From: Dendrobium chrysotoxum
Lineage: Eukaryota > Streptophyta > Magnoliopsida > Asparagales > Orchidaceae
Direction: 5' to 3'
NCBI GenBank assembly: GCA_019925795.1
Contig: CM034300.1
Location: 75,743,021 to 75,807,020 of the forward strand
DNA: 64,000 bases
Below, in pieces: positions 1 through 11,900 of this stretch (position 1 is the first letter of the stretch; each line of letters opens with the position of its first letter). Both the position numbers and the translations under genes were made by a program. The notes below the pieces were generated by a model, which was not told the origin of the DNA, did no database searches, and worked only from the letters and a program-made list of their open reading frames with translations.

Positions 1-494
1 GAGGATCGATAACACCGTTGAAGAATACGTAGAGCGCATCCTGGACACCCTTGTTGAAGTCATTGAAGAACAGTTGGGCAACATTCAGTGGCACATTGCC
101 CCCGGTCCCCAATAAGGGCGAACTTCTTCACCTCTCATTTGTCTCCAAAGTTCATTAATCCTATAGGTGATGATCCAATTGCAAGGGATCGTGCAACGCC
201 TTCCGCCAATGCTTAGTAAACGTAGGATTTGAGTGTTTTGACTTTCTCTGTTTCTAATCTTAATGTTAATCTAGGGATTCTACTTGAATAACTACTTATT
301 TGGCACGCTATTAGAATTCTAAATTATTTTAGATGTTTTCAGTTTCTAGCATATGATTTGGCCTAAGCGTAGCAACCCTTCATTTGTTTTCCATTTTTGT
401 TTTAAAGGCTAATTGTTTTAATTATTGTTGTTCTGATCTAAAATTCGTGCAAGTTCTTTTTGCATCCATTGTATGCGTATCTAGTTCTACATCA
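1..494 (+). repeat. 5' LTR (3' portion only)
   Basis: Direct repeat of 7343-7836, ending in ctacatca just before the primer binding site. The LTR 5' end lies left of the window. Bases 2-115 hold the open 3' end of the small LTR ORF described at 7255, here without the stops seen in the 3' LTR. Confidence 0.93.
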
Positions 495-496
495 TC

Positions 497-508
497 TGGT
501 ATCAGAGC
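497..508 (+). other. Primer binding site (initiator tRNA-Met type)
   Basis: The sequence tggtatcagagc, two bases after the LTR end, is the standard complement of the 3' end of plant initiator tRNA-Met used by many LTR retrotransposons to prime reverse transcription. Confidence 0.92.
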
Positions 509-847
509 ATGGTTAGCTTAGGATTTTCATGCTAGAAGTCATCCTAGGCTATTGCTCAATCATGTTTATATAATTTTGCATGCATTTCATTTTTTAAATC
601 ATTTTAAATTACTGTTGTGTTTGCTGTCCAGTAAATTTCTGCACTTATTTAGTGAGTTTCCTAAGTTCCTAAGGTGCTGTCCCTAACATAACAACCACTC
701 TAGTTGCCTAGGTTATTTAACTCTTTATTGAGGTTTGCTGTCCAAGTAATTTCTACATCGTTTAGTATCATTCTAGAGAGTCTTTCATTGCATTTGAGTG
801 TTGTCCTCTCTCTATTGTCACCCTTAAGTGTCCCCTAGTGTCTAGCT

Positions 848-1893
848 ATGGATCCGGAACAACTTGGAAGGACCTTAGATCTTCTGGTAGGTCAAATGAA
901 CACCATTAGCCAGCAACTCAAAGAAAATCAAGCCGATCTAGCTGAGCTTCGTAGGACCACCACTGATCGATTTGATACCTTAGAGCAGAGTAGGACCCAC
1001 CAGACTCCTTACACCCCATATAGACCACCTTCCTTGTACGGGGACGATACTTACCAAGATGAGGGCCCTCTTCGTGCCTCTTATCGCACTCCCCAGTATG
1101 GACACAACCCTCACCATGATCCTGACATGCCACTTATGAAAAACATCAAAGTCGATGCTCCTACCTTTGATGGAACCCTCGATCCCTAGCTCTTCCTGGA
1201 CTGGGTCAAAGGTATGGACAGTTTCTTTAAGTGGTATAATATCTCCGAGGCTAGGAAGGTTAGTTTTGCCGAGATGAAACTCACTGTTAGGGCGAGTCAG
1301 TTACGGTCCAACTTAGAGAGCCTTAGGGAGGCCGAAATGAGTATCCCATCACTGATTGGCCATCCATAAAGCTTGAACTTAAGCAAAAGTACTTGCCTCT
1401 CTTGTACTTCCCTAAGTTGTTGGATAGATGGAATAGGCTGACTTAGGGCAACAAATCAGTTAAGGAGTACATCACGCCCTTCGATGACTACCTGATTCGT
1501 TGTAAAGGGGAGACCTCCACTACCCCCGCGCAAATTTTGTCTATGTTTCATACCGAGTTGCGAGAGGATCTTCGCAACGAACTTTTTGCCCGGAACGTCA
1601 CTACCCTTGAAAATGCCTATAGTTTAGTGTTAGACCTTGAGGAGAGTCGGTCCCAGCACTCGAGTCGACACCCCCGACTCTAGGCCCCCTTACAGACCTT
1701 CCGATAGTTCCACTCCACACCCTCCACGGCCTGACCTACCCCAGGTAGCACTACCCGACCACCCACGAGTCCTCCTACACCCTGACCTGATTTTAGAAAC
1801 AAACCTCCCACTCCGGATACCCCTCAGTCCAGTCCCGGGATCAAGTTCTTTCGATGCCAGGGGTATGGGCATAATCTCTTCTCAGTGCTCCAG
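848..1893 (+). pseudogene. Degenerate gag of the gypsy element
   Basis: The reading starts at an ATG at 848 (MDPEQLGRTLD...) after a 350-base leader that holds nothing else recognised. The N-terminal part carries a glutamine-rich, coiled-coil-like segment, then the capsid-type motif VDAPTFDGTLDP followed by a stop at about 1188, and then in frame LFLDWVKGMDSFF, typical of plant gypsy gag. Further frames continue through PLLYFPKLLDRWNR and VKEYITPFDDYL with shifts near 1370 and a stop near 1443. A zinc-knuckle remnant (FFRCQGYGH) lies near 1838-1865; its first Cys appears replaced by Phe. It cannot make a full capsid protein without recoding. Confidence 0.85.
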
Positions 1894-2158
1894 TCCCTAC
1901 AAAGTCTCGATTATTGAGGAGATTACTGAGGAGGATCTTGAGCCCAAGGTTGATCAGGTCCACCAAGTGGAAGATGAAGGCAAATTCTTCGAGGAGGATA
2001 ATGACACTGCTATCCTCCACTGCCTTCAGAAACTTGACACTTCTCCCATCTGCGTGGTGAGATGTGCGCTATCACACCCTGCCCCCACCGATGACTAGCA
2101 TAGGACTGCGATCTTCCACACCTACACTAAAATCAAAGATAAAAACTATAAGGTCATC

Positions 2159-5100
2159 GTGGATAGCTGCAGCTGCATCAATGCTGTCTCTTCCAACATG
2201 GTGTCCAAGTTGGGCCTGTCTACCGTTCCTCACCCCAACCCCTATAAAGTAGCATTGGTCAACTCCACTGCCTTGGAGGTGAAGGAGCGAAGTTTCATAC
2301 CTATCTCCTTCGCTGACTATAAGAAGAATGTTTGGTGTGATATTCTGTTGATGGATATTGGACAAATCCTGTTGGGGTGTCCCTGGATTTCTGATAACGA
2401 TGCCCACATCTATGAGCGTTCGAACACCTGCGTGTTCGAACATGCGGGCAAAAAGATTAAGCTTTTGCCATCGCAACCCCAGGTTAAGGATGACTCGAAA
2501 TCCACACCTGCTAAGTTCAAGAAAGGGTTGAACCTGGTCACTGCCAAGGTTCTTGATTCTGAAATCGCCCAAGGCGCACCCCTGTACGCTTTAGTTGGTC
2601 GTGAGACTTTCACTGAGTCTGACGAACCCACTCCTTAGGAGGTCCAGCCTATTCTGGGACAATTTGCTAATGTCTTCTCCGATGATCTTCCAAATCAGTT
2701 AACCCCACTTAGAGACATTTAGCATGCCATAGACTTTGTTCCTGGAGCCTCCATTCCTAACTTGCCACACTATCGCATGAATTCCACGTAACATGTGAAA
2801 CTTAAGAAGCAGGTAGATGAGTTACTGCAGTGAGGTTTCATTAAGGAGAGTCTTAGTCCCTGCGTGGTGCCCGCCATTCTTACTCCTAAGAAGGACGAAT
2901 CTTGAAGAATGTGTGTTGATAGTCATGTTATCAACAAAATCACCGTCAAATATTGTTTTCCTATTCCGAGGTTGGACAATATGCTCGATATGATGACGGG
3001 TGCCACTCTATTTTCCAAGATCGATCTCAAGAGTGGATACCACCAGATCCGAATCCGACCCGGTGATGAGTGGAAAATTGCCTTCAAGACCAAGGATGAT
3101 CTCTATAAGTGGTTAGTCATGCCTTTCGGGTTAAGTAACGCCCCGAGTACTTTTATGAGGGTTATAACGCAAGTGTTGTGCCCATTTATAGGAAAGTTAA
3201 TCGTCGTCTACTTTGATGACATTCTCATTTATAGCCAGTCTGTAAGTCAGCACTTGGACCACTTGAGGCAAGTTTGCGAGGACTTAAGAAAGGAACAACC
3301 ATGCAAATCCAAAGAAATGTACCTTCCTTGTCGATCGCGTTATCTTTCTAGGCTTTCTCATTTTAGCCCAAGGGGTCTCTGTAGATCCCGAGAAGGTGAG
3401 GGCCATTGTAGAATGGCCAGTCCCCCAGAACATCCGGGAAGTTCACAGCTTCCACGGACTAGCCACCTTCTATAGGAGATTTATCTGTAATTTCAGTACT
3501 ATTGTATCTCCTATTACCGACTGTCTTAAGAAGGGTGATTTCCACTGGACCTCGCCCGCCACCAGAGCTTTTGATGAGATTAAGAAAAGAATGGTGGATA
3601 GGGCTGCAAGTGAATCAAACGTTCGACGAGCTACTCGATGCTCGGTTCAATTAAAGCTCGTTTGTGATCGTTTAACTAACTAAACAAACAAACTTGAACA
3701 ATATTTTAAATACTCGATCTTTAAATAAACAAGCTTGAACACTAATGTGTTCGGTTCATTTATGTTCACGAACAAAATCATTTGAAGTTCGTGAACAAGC
3801 TCGACATTGAGCTCGATAAAAAGCTCGATAAAAGCTCGATTTGTGAGGCTGACTATGACATTCAGTAATTCATTAAGGAAGGAAATCCAGTAGTTCATTT
3901 TGATTGCTTAGAATGATGGAAGGGTAACTTCATATTATTGTTTGTTCAATAGATTGTTTGCTAAATATGTTCATGAACATAGCTCGTTAAGGCTTGTTTG
4001 TTTAAAGCTCGATAAGCACTAAACGAACCAAACATGAACCGAACATGAACACCCTTAAATTAAATGAACCAAACATGAACACAAACAATAAAGCTCGAAT
4101 CAAACACGAACCAAACTTGAACAGGCTAATGATAAACAAACTCAAACATGAACACTCACATACTCGGCTCGGCTCGGTTCGTTTGCAGCCCTAATGGTGG
4201 AAGCCCCAGTGATGCAACTTCCTAATTTCTCCAAAGTCTTCGAAGTAACCTACGATGCTTCGGGGGTCGGAATTGGAGGAGTCCTATTCCAGGAAGGTCA
4301 CCCAATAGCTTATTTCAGTGAGAAACTGAATGACATTCGACAGCGATATTCCACGTATGACAAAGAGTTTTACACTGTGATCTAATCCCTTCGCTATTGG
4401 AGACACTACTTGCTCCCGCAAGAGTTCGTCATCTTCTCGGATCATGAGGCTCTGCGTTATATCAACTTCCAAAAGAAGTTGAATACACGCCACGGTCGTT
4501 GGATCGAGTTCCTTCAGGAGTACACTTATACCCTTAGACATAAGGTGGGAGTTGAGAATAAAGTTGCTGATGCTCTCAGTCATCATATGATGAGAGATGA
4601 AGTCGTGGGTTTTGACCAAATAAAGAGGGACTATTTGAAATGCCCCGACTTCAAGGAGACCTACTCTCTCTTGTCCACAGGCAACACGCGCCTTGTGGAC
4701 GATTTCCTTCTGGAGGATGGTTATCTTTTCAAAGCTTAAAAGCTTTGCATCCCTAGCACCTCCCTTAAGGAATTTTTTGTCTGGGAACTCCACGCCGGAG
4801 GCCTCGCTGAGCACTTCGGACGGGATAAAACGATAGAAGTCGTGGAGTATCGTTCTTTTGGCCCAGTCTGAAGACAGATGTCGGTCGGATGGTCAGCAGG
4901 TGTCACACCTACCAGCTGGCCAAACAATATAAGAAAAACACTGATCTGTACACTCCTTTGCCTGTCCCCAGTTGCCCTTGGCAGGACTTTAGCATGGATT
5001 TTATCTTAGGCCTGCCCAAGACTATCCATAGGAATGACACCATTTGTATTGTAGTGGATCGATTTTCCAAAATGGCCCATTTTCTATCTTGTTCCAAAAC

Positions 5101-6178
5101 ATCCGATGCCTCTCACATTGCGAAACTCTACTTCAACGAGGTCGTTCGTTTACATGGTTTATCCAAAATCATTGTATCGAATAGGGATGTCAAATTCACC
5201 GGTTATTTTTGGAAGACCCTTTGGATGAAAATGGGCACCAAATTACAATTCTCCACAGCCTTTCATCTACAAACTGATGGTTAGACCGAGATACTCAATA
5301 GGAGCTTAGGCAATTTGTTACGATCCCTATTAGGCGAACACATTAAAAATTGGGACTCCATACTCCCCACAGCTGAGTTTGCTTATAATAATTCTGTGAA
5401 CCGAACCACTGGCCTAAGTCCTTCTGAGATTGTTTATGGGTTCAAGCCTAGACAGCCGTTAGATCTCATTCCCATGTGTTCTAGGTTTAGGATTTCGGAT
5501 TCTGCATCGTCATTTGCATCACATATGCATGAGCTTCATAAAGAAATTGCACGACAAATTGAAAAGAGCAATAATGATTATAAACTATACGCTGATCTTA
5601 AACGAAAATTTAAAACATTTGAGGTTGGTGACTCCGTGATGGTGCGGATTCGTTTGGAATGGTTCCCACAGGGAACAGTTCGGAAGTTACATGCTAAGAG
5701 TGCTGGTCCGTTCAAAATAATCAAAAAAATCAATGATAATGCCTATGTAGTATATCTGCCGGCAGAATTCGGTATAAATCCCTCTTTTAACATAGAAGAT
5801 CTAGTGGCATATGAAGGTCCTGATTTCAATCCCCCAAATTCACTTATATAACAGCCTTGTGTGACCCCACCTTGTGAGAACCCCAACCTACCTCCACTCC
5901 CAAATATGCCCAAATCACCCATGACAGAGAAGGTTGACACGATCCTAAGCGATGATATCATCTCCACAAGAGAAGGTGGACGGCGGAGGTACTTGATTAG
6001 GTGGAGAGGCAAACCTGAGTATGAGGACACTTGGATAGCTCGTAAAGAATTACAGCAGATTGATTCAGATGCATTGGAGTTCTATGAGAGCACCCGAGAC
6101 GCTTACTCGACGGAGTCGAGCTTTCTCCCACCCCGGGAGAATGATGGGGACATCAGATCATGGAAGGTTTATCAGTGA
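2159..6178 (+). pseudogene. Degenerate pol (protease, RT, RNase H, integrase, chromodomain)
   Basis: Protease: around 2157-2220 the active-site region reads VDSCSC, with Cys where Gly is expected. RT: about 2740-3590, with the fingers/palm motif FSKIDLKSGYHQIRI and the catalytic YFDD near 3210; it has stops near 2721, 2790, 2833 and 2903. A hAT element at 3599-4193 splits RT from RNase H. RNase H: 4194-4600 (VTYDASGVGIGGVLFQ). Integrase: core 4960-5420 with DFILGLPK, SNRD and a glutamate after a stop at 5282. Chromodomain: about 5935-6090 (RRRYLIRWRGKPEYEDTWI). The scattered stops mean no intact polyprotein. The chromodomain would normally steer integration to particular chromatin. Confidence 0.9.
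3591..4201. mobile_element. hAT-type non-autonomous element in gypsy RT/RNase H
   Basis: Element 3599-4193 (595 bp) is flanked by the perfect 8-bp duplication atggtgga (3591-3598 and 4194-4201). Termini are inverted: tagggctgcaagtgaa on the left and the complement of ttcgtttgcagccccta-like sequence on the right. Eight-bp target sites and TAGGG termini fit the hAT superfamily. No transposase is visible. Subterminal regions are crowded with cgagct / agctcg motifs, likely transposase-binding sites by analogy with other hAT elements. Confidence 0.9.
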
Positions 6179-7836
6179 CGTGGAAGAAGATCTATGGCTA
6201 CAATCGAGCCGATCTATTTTTGAGTTTTATGTTATTTATTTTATTATTATTTGTTTTCCAGTTTTACCATTACTTAAGGGCTCACGTCATGTGTAAGCCA
6301 TAGGGGCATTTGTGTTGTTTTCTTTCTGCATTGTATGAGCTATTTATAAAGCCCCCCCCCCCCCCCCCCCCCCCATTGTTATTTTAGAGCAATCCCTAGG
6401 AGAGGGAGATCATGCATCACCCACTAACCTTGAAGAGTCGGGTTCGTGGTTTTACTTTTTATCTCTTTCCCTATCCCCTCCACCACCGTCGGCTCCACCT
6501 TCCCCTCCCCACCCCACGGCCCAAGCTCCACCCTCCCCTTAAACTGCCGGCCACCAAACAACCCCACACTCACCACCTTCCCTACCCTCACCTCACCAAC
6601 CACAAAACTCCACCTAACCTAAGCCCTAACCGCCGGACCCCCTTACCCGAGCCCAAGCTAGCTGCCGACCCCTAGCCTCATCTCTCCTCCTAATTCCTAT
6701 TTCCTAATTTAGATTGAAATACTTAGGATAGATTTTGAATTCAAATCCACCTAATTTGAATTTCAAATCTTTCCTAAATCCCTTGAATCTATTTAAGGAA
6801 AGTTTCCAAAATTAGGTCCTAATTGAATTTCTAATTAGATTGGATCTAATTAATTCTTTCCTAATCCCCAAATCTAAAATAAGAAACCCAAATCTCTCTC
6901 TCTCCAATCCCCTCCCACCCCATTAAAGCCGCCGGCCCCATTCTCTACCCCCCCCCCCCCCCCTCTCTCTCTCTCCAATCCCCTCTCTCTATATTAACAC
7001 CCCTTCCCTCTTTAGGAATTAAATTTAAACTTGATTCCTAATTCCCTCCTAATTAGAAATCTGAAATTTATTTCAGATTTTCAATTAGTTCTTTCCCTCC
7101 TAACCTAAGTCTCCTCTCACCAACCCTTCTCCCCCTTGGCCAAACCCCTCTATCTCCCCCTTTTCTTGATTCTTGAGAAGAAGCTCCTCCTTTCAAGAAC
7201 CCTAAGGGAATAAAGAAGAACATCGTCACAATACCACATCAAAGGAACGAATGCATGGCCGATCCCAACGTTGATTTCGGCTTTGCCTACGACGAGCGAG
7301 GTTTCGTCCACATCCTCTATTCAACCTTCTTTGACGTCAACCCGAGGATCGATAACACTGTTGAAGAATACGTAGAGCGCATCCTGGACACCCTTGTTGA
7401 AGCCATTGAAGAATAGTTGGGTAACGTTCAGTGACACGTTATCCCCGGTCGCCAATAATGGTGAACTTCTTCACCTCTTATTTGTTTCCAAAGTTCACTA
7501 ATCCTGTAGGTGATGATCTAGTTGCAAGGGATCGTGCAACGCCTTCCGCCAATGCTTAGTAAATGTAGGATTTGAGTGTTTTGACTTTCTCTATTTCTAA
7601 TCTTAATTTTAATCTAGGGATTCTACTTGAATAACTACTTATTTGGCATGCTATTAGAATTATAAATTATTTTGGATGTTTTCAGTTTCTAGCATGTGAT
7701 TTGGCCTAAGCGTAGCAACCCTTCATTTGTTTTCCATTTTTGTTTTAAAGGCTAATTGTTTTAATTATTGTTGTTCTGATCTAAAATTCGTGCAAGTTCT
7801 TATTGCATCCATTGTATGCATACCTAGTTCTACATC
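6142..7836 (+). repeat. 3' LTR of gypsy element (1695 bp)
   Basis: It starts tgatgg and ends catca, a short terminal inversion, directly after the end of pol and a purine-rich stretch (cgggagaa). It contains a 23-base C run (6352-6374), a second C run (6948-6963), CT microsatellites and a possible TATA element near 6991. The 5' end matches, in reverse, the 5' end of the solo LTR at 14140. The region 6180-7250 holds no host gene that I can see. Confidence 0.9.
7255..7416 (+). CDS. Small ORF inside the LTR, decayed copy
   Basis: An ATG at 7255 opens a frame beginning MADPNVDFGF and containing STFFDVNP, then reaches a TAG at 7414-7416 where the other copies read Gln. The frame resumes and would end at a TAA at 7456-7458. 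The 5' LTR copy (2-115) reads through to that end with no stop, finishing in WHIAPGPQ. A diverged solo LTR at 13194-13403 encodes a clearly related 69-codon product. No known family is recognised. It lies in the downstream part of the LTR, so it may be in the 5' leader of the element's RNA, ahead of gag; the transcription start is not known. Confidence 0.55.
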   Translation: MADPNVDFGFAYDERGFVHILYSTFFDVNPRIDNTVEEYVERILDTLVEAIEE

Positions 7837-7841
7837 ATGGT

Positions 7842-8191
7842 GTCTCTTATAAATACCGCACCCTAACTTTTTATCTGATTGTGTGCTGGATCTTTGTACA
7901 AAACTAAGACGTTAAATTTTATATTTCTCTACCGCCGCAAATACAACAATTCTAAAGGCAATACGTTTTTCGCTGAAGCTGTAGCATTGTTTTAAGTAAT
8001 ATAACGGGGATAAATCATGCGCTTGTTTTATTTTTATTTAAATTAATGCACCTTCATGACTATCCTAGATAGATATTTGTTCTGTGCCATCAAAGGATTT
8101 TGTTATTCATCTTATCATAAATGTTTATTAAAATTTGTTAATGCTGGTTGATGTTATTACTGTTCCTTGTATTCATATCATATGTCTACAG
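7842..8191 (+). other. Intron sequence between gypsy element and first visible MO25 exon
   Basis: No exon, start codon in context or repeat was recognised here. The acceptor is tctacag at 8185-8191. Confidence 0.5.
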
Positions 8192-8897
8192 ATCGCTGAG
8201 CTTTGTAAATTGATTCGGGAGTTGAAATCTTTGTTATATGGGGACAGTGAAGCTGAACCGGTGCCTGAAGCATGTGCACAATTGACTAAAGAATTTTTCA
8301 GAGAGAACACACTACGTCTTCTCATAATTTGTCTTCCAAAATTGAACCTTGAGGTACCTCTACAACCTAATTAGTGACGGTTAATTCCTGCTAGTTAGCT
8401 TTTAAGAATTGATTTGAGCTAGTTATATAGTTATTGCATATGTTGGTCTTTATGATTAAAATTAATTTTATAATCAACAGTATCAATTTTTTAAACCTTT
8501 GTTATGATTCAGTGCTAATCCTATTCTACTTGATATGCAGAATATCTATTCTTCATTGTAAATGTTTTCATTTGTGCTTTTTGTAGGCTCAAAAAGATGC
8601 TACTCAAGTAGTTGCAAATTTGCAAAGGCAACCGGTTCATTCACGATTAATTGCTTCTGATTATTTGGAAGCAAACAAAGACCTTTTGGACATTTTAATA
8701 TCTGGGTGAGCTATTGCTTTTGAAGCAGTTCTATATTCAGGACCTTAGCATAGTATAACTTTGAATTCAATTAGAAATTAAAATTTCTTATTGGTAAAGG
8801 AGGACGAAATATTAGCTTTTAAGGCATTGATGAATATTTCATACAAACTAAACTCTGTAAATGATAGCTTCATGTATCTTTGTTGTAGAAGATTTCT

Positions 8898-8966
<69 letters not shown>

Positions 8967-11900
8967 TGTTTTGGTTCTCTTAACACTTGATGTATTATTC
9001 TTGCAGATATAACAATATGGATATCGCCTTACATTATGGTGCCATGTTGAGGGAGTGCATCAGGCATCAAAGTATTGCAAGGTATAGGTGGATCGAAATT
9101 GCGAGAAGTAGCAATACTTGCTTTTATATAAGAATTACTTGATATAGGATTGCTGGACATTCATCCTTCGGCTTAATACTCCTTCATTCAAACTAATTAA
9201 TTAGATACATACATCTGCATCATGTTTGGTTCTTGTACTCATTTGTAACCCTTCATAAATGATGTTTTTGTGGATTCTTACTGAAGGCATAATGATAAAG
9301 TGAAAGCAATTATCAAGCTTGTGAGAATATTAATCCACATATTTTTTTTATGTCGTGAATTTTGTTCATGCGTGACATTATTTTTCTTCTTAGTGATGTA
9401 CTTGCATTGTTTATTAACCGATTCATATGTTGTGTATTTTTAGACTTAAATAAAGTAACGTTTGATATTATTGATATGGTGGATTCGTTGTCACTGGAAA
9501 AACAAAGATAAGCTTAGAAAAAAAATATGCCATCAATTTTCTTCAGATCTATAATTTTTTCAGAAGGATCTGATGTCATTTCCTCTAGATTATCTGTTTT
9601 TTGATGAATCGCTATTTTTAATTTAATTAACCTTTTTTGTATTTGATTATTTCTTTGTAGGTCTGTTCTGGAGTCTGAACACATGAAAAAGTTTTTTGAC
9701 TATTTGCAGCTTCCAAATTTTGACATAGCATCAGATGTGTTTGCAACTTTCAGGGTAAACTAACTTTATCCTGTTCTCCATGAATAGTCAGAGCTTTTTT
9801 TTTCTTAATTAAATACTTCTTGCTATTCTCATACCATGAATGTTAATTTTATTCTTATGCATATTCTAGCACCTTTGAGTTATAGGTGACATGAAATATG
9901 AGCGAATTAGTACGCTTGAGAGTAACTTGATACTTGTTTGTATAAAGTTTGTGTTGACCTCCATCGAAATCCAAAAAAAAAGAAATACCTTTGCGTGGCG
10001 GTCGTTTCCCCCATTGTTTAAAATTGTGCATTATGTGGCTCGCCTTGGGCCTCAGTGCAATTCCATTGAAAAACACCTCAAGGCTTATGCCTAGAGCTTT
10101 TTTTATGAGGCTTGCGCCTCAGCTTAGCTGAGGCCCGCCTTGAGGTGCGCCTCACCCGATTTATATATATATTTTATTAAAACTTACCTAAATCATTAAC
10201 TAAAGCCTGGAACAAATATGCCTTCATGCACCCCCAAGTCGTAGCAACTTCCTATTGACTGCCTCAACCTTTAACCCACCGCCTTTGTTGTAGCCACCAC
10301 CATTATTGTAGCCACCCCCGGGAATCCTTTGAAAGCCACACACCACCACCACCTCTTTCTCTAAAAATTTTAGAGTATTATTCTCATCTTTATGTTAATG
10401 ATAAATATTTATGAAAGAGAAAGATTATTAAAATAAATGAAGAAACAAATTAAACAATTCAAAGCCACAGGTAAACGGTTATGACTGGGGCCTTCTGAAC
10501 TGGGTGGTCCATCATTTATCCCCCCACCATCCGCTTTAAGTGCAAGATGGTGAAATTCCAAATTTTAAATATCAAATTTTCAAATATCAATCCATGCTGC
10601 TACTATACGCCAGATATACGTATCTCTACGTATCTGATTGACGACTAGCCTTAATCGAAAGTTCTCTCTCGTTATCGGGAGGGGTAATTAACTATAGGGG
10701 CTTGCGCTTATAGGAAACCAGAACTCAGATCATAAAGTCCTCACAAAATGAGGGCGAAATCTTTGGGTAGTGTCTTATTTCAATCCCAATCTGTCTTCTA
10801 AAAATTTACCCCGTAACCTAATTCGTTAAAACTCCCCCCGAAAGAGGGGAGACCGGGGTGTAAATTTTCGGAGCCCACATACTTCTTGAAATTTCTTGTC
10901 ATATTATGATTTTCCTACAAAGTCTTAAATTAATTTGAACAAGATTTTAACTTAAGCATTTTGTTATATCTGCTATCCTATTGTGATGGACGGTATTTAA
11001 TTATTTATTCAATAAGTTGGAAACGACTGTCCTTGTTAGTTGAGTACTACACCAACTCCGGATTCAGAGATTTAATTTGCATGATCACAGTGGCATTCTT
11101 TATAATAATATTGACTGAGCTGGAAAGTGATTGTCTTCGAATTGCAGGAGCTCATGACAAGGCATAAATCAACAGTAGCTGAATTCCTTTCTAAAAATTA
11201 TGATTGGGTATGCCACCCTCCTTTGCATCAGTAGCATGCTGTTTGTGTTTTATATTTCTTTCAATATGCACTATAAATTTGTTCCTTGATATCTTCTCTT
11301 CTAAAAAATTTTTGGTGCTTATTTCAGTGTTTAGAGCCGAGCTTTGGTTAATTTTTGTTTATTTCTACAGCGGACATTGGCCTGATATTTGATTGTTTTT
11401 GTAGGTCTAGTTGTTCATACCTGTTTTTCCTTCTCTAGAAAGATTTTTGTAATTGCTTTATTCTCTAAAAATGGCATTCTTTTCTTAAGAATTAAAATAT
11501 GAGTTGTGAACATATCTATACGTGCTTATTTCCTTAAAGATGTGTGCCCAATATTAGTGTCATCTATTTAATGTGCACTTAGATGTAATAGACTATGAAC
11601 TTCACAAACAAAAAAAAGAGTGTAGTGTTTACATATATACCACTGGATTCTCTTATATATGCATCTTTAACATCTCAGTCTTTATATTTAGTTATTATAT
11701 AACACTCTATTGTCTAAATGACATGAAAACTTATGCATGTAAATATCTATTTCACTCCAAAAAATATTATTAGTGATATTTTTTATGTCATTTAGAGATT
11801 AGAATATTATATAAATATTTAGGTGTTACATAAATAGATAAGAATTTGATGTTAAGTATGTAATTACCCCCAAAAAATGAAAAAAATTATTGAGATTGTT

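Larger units (their letters stand above)
1..7836 (+). mobile_element. Ty3/gypsy chromodomain LTR retrotransposon, degenerate, 5' LTR truncated by window edge
   Basis: Two direct copies of one LTR flank a gag-pol region: 1-494 (3' part of the 5' LTR) and 6142-7836 (whole 3' LTR). The domain order is gag, zinc knuckle, protease, RT, RNase H, integrase, chromodomain. RT before integrase marks Ty3/gypsy, and the C-terminal chromodomain marks a chromovirus. A tRNA-iMet type primer binding site follows the 5' LTR. By eye the two LTR copies differ at roughly 6 percent of aligned positions. With many in-frame stops, frameshifts and a hAT insertion (3599-4193), the copy is old and inactive. The base pairs after the 3' LTR (tggtg, 7837-7841) would be one target-site duplicate; its partner lies outside the window. 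It probably sits in the first intron of the MO25-like gene that follows. Confidence 0.93.
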
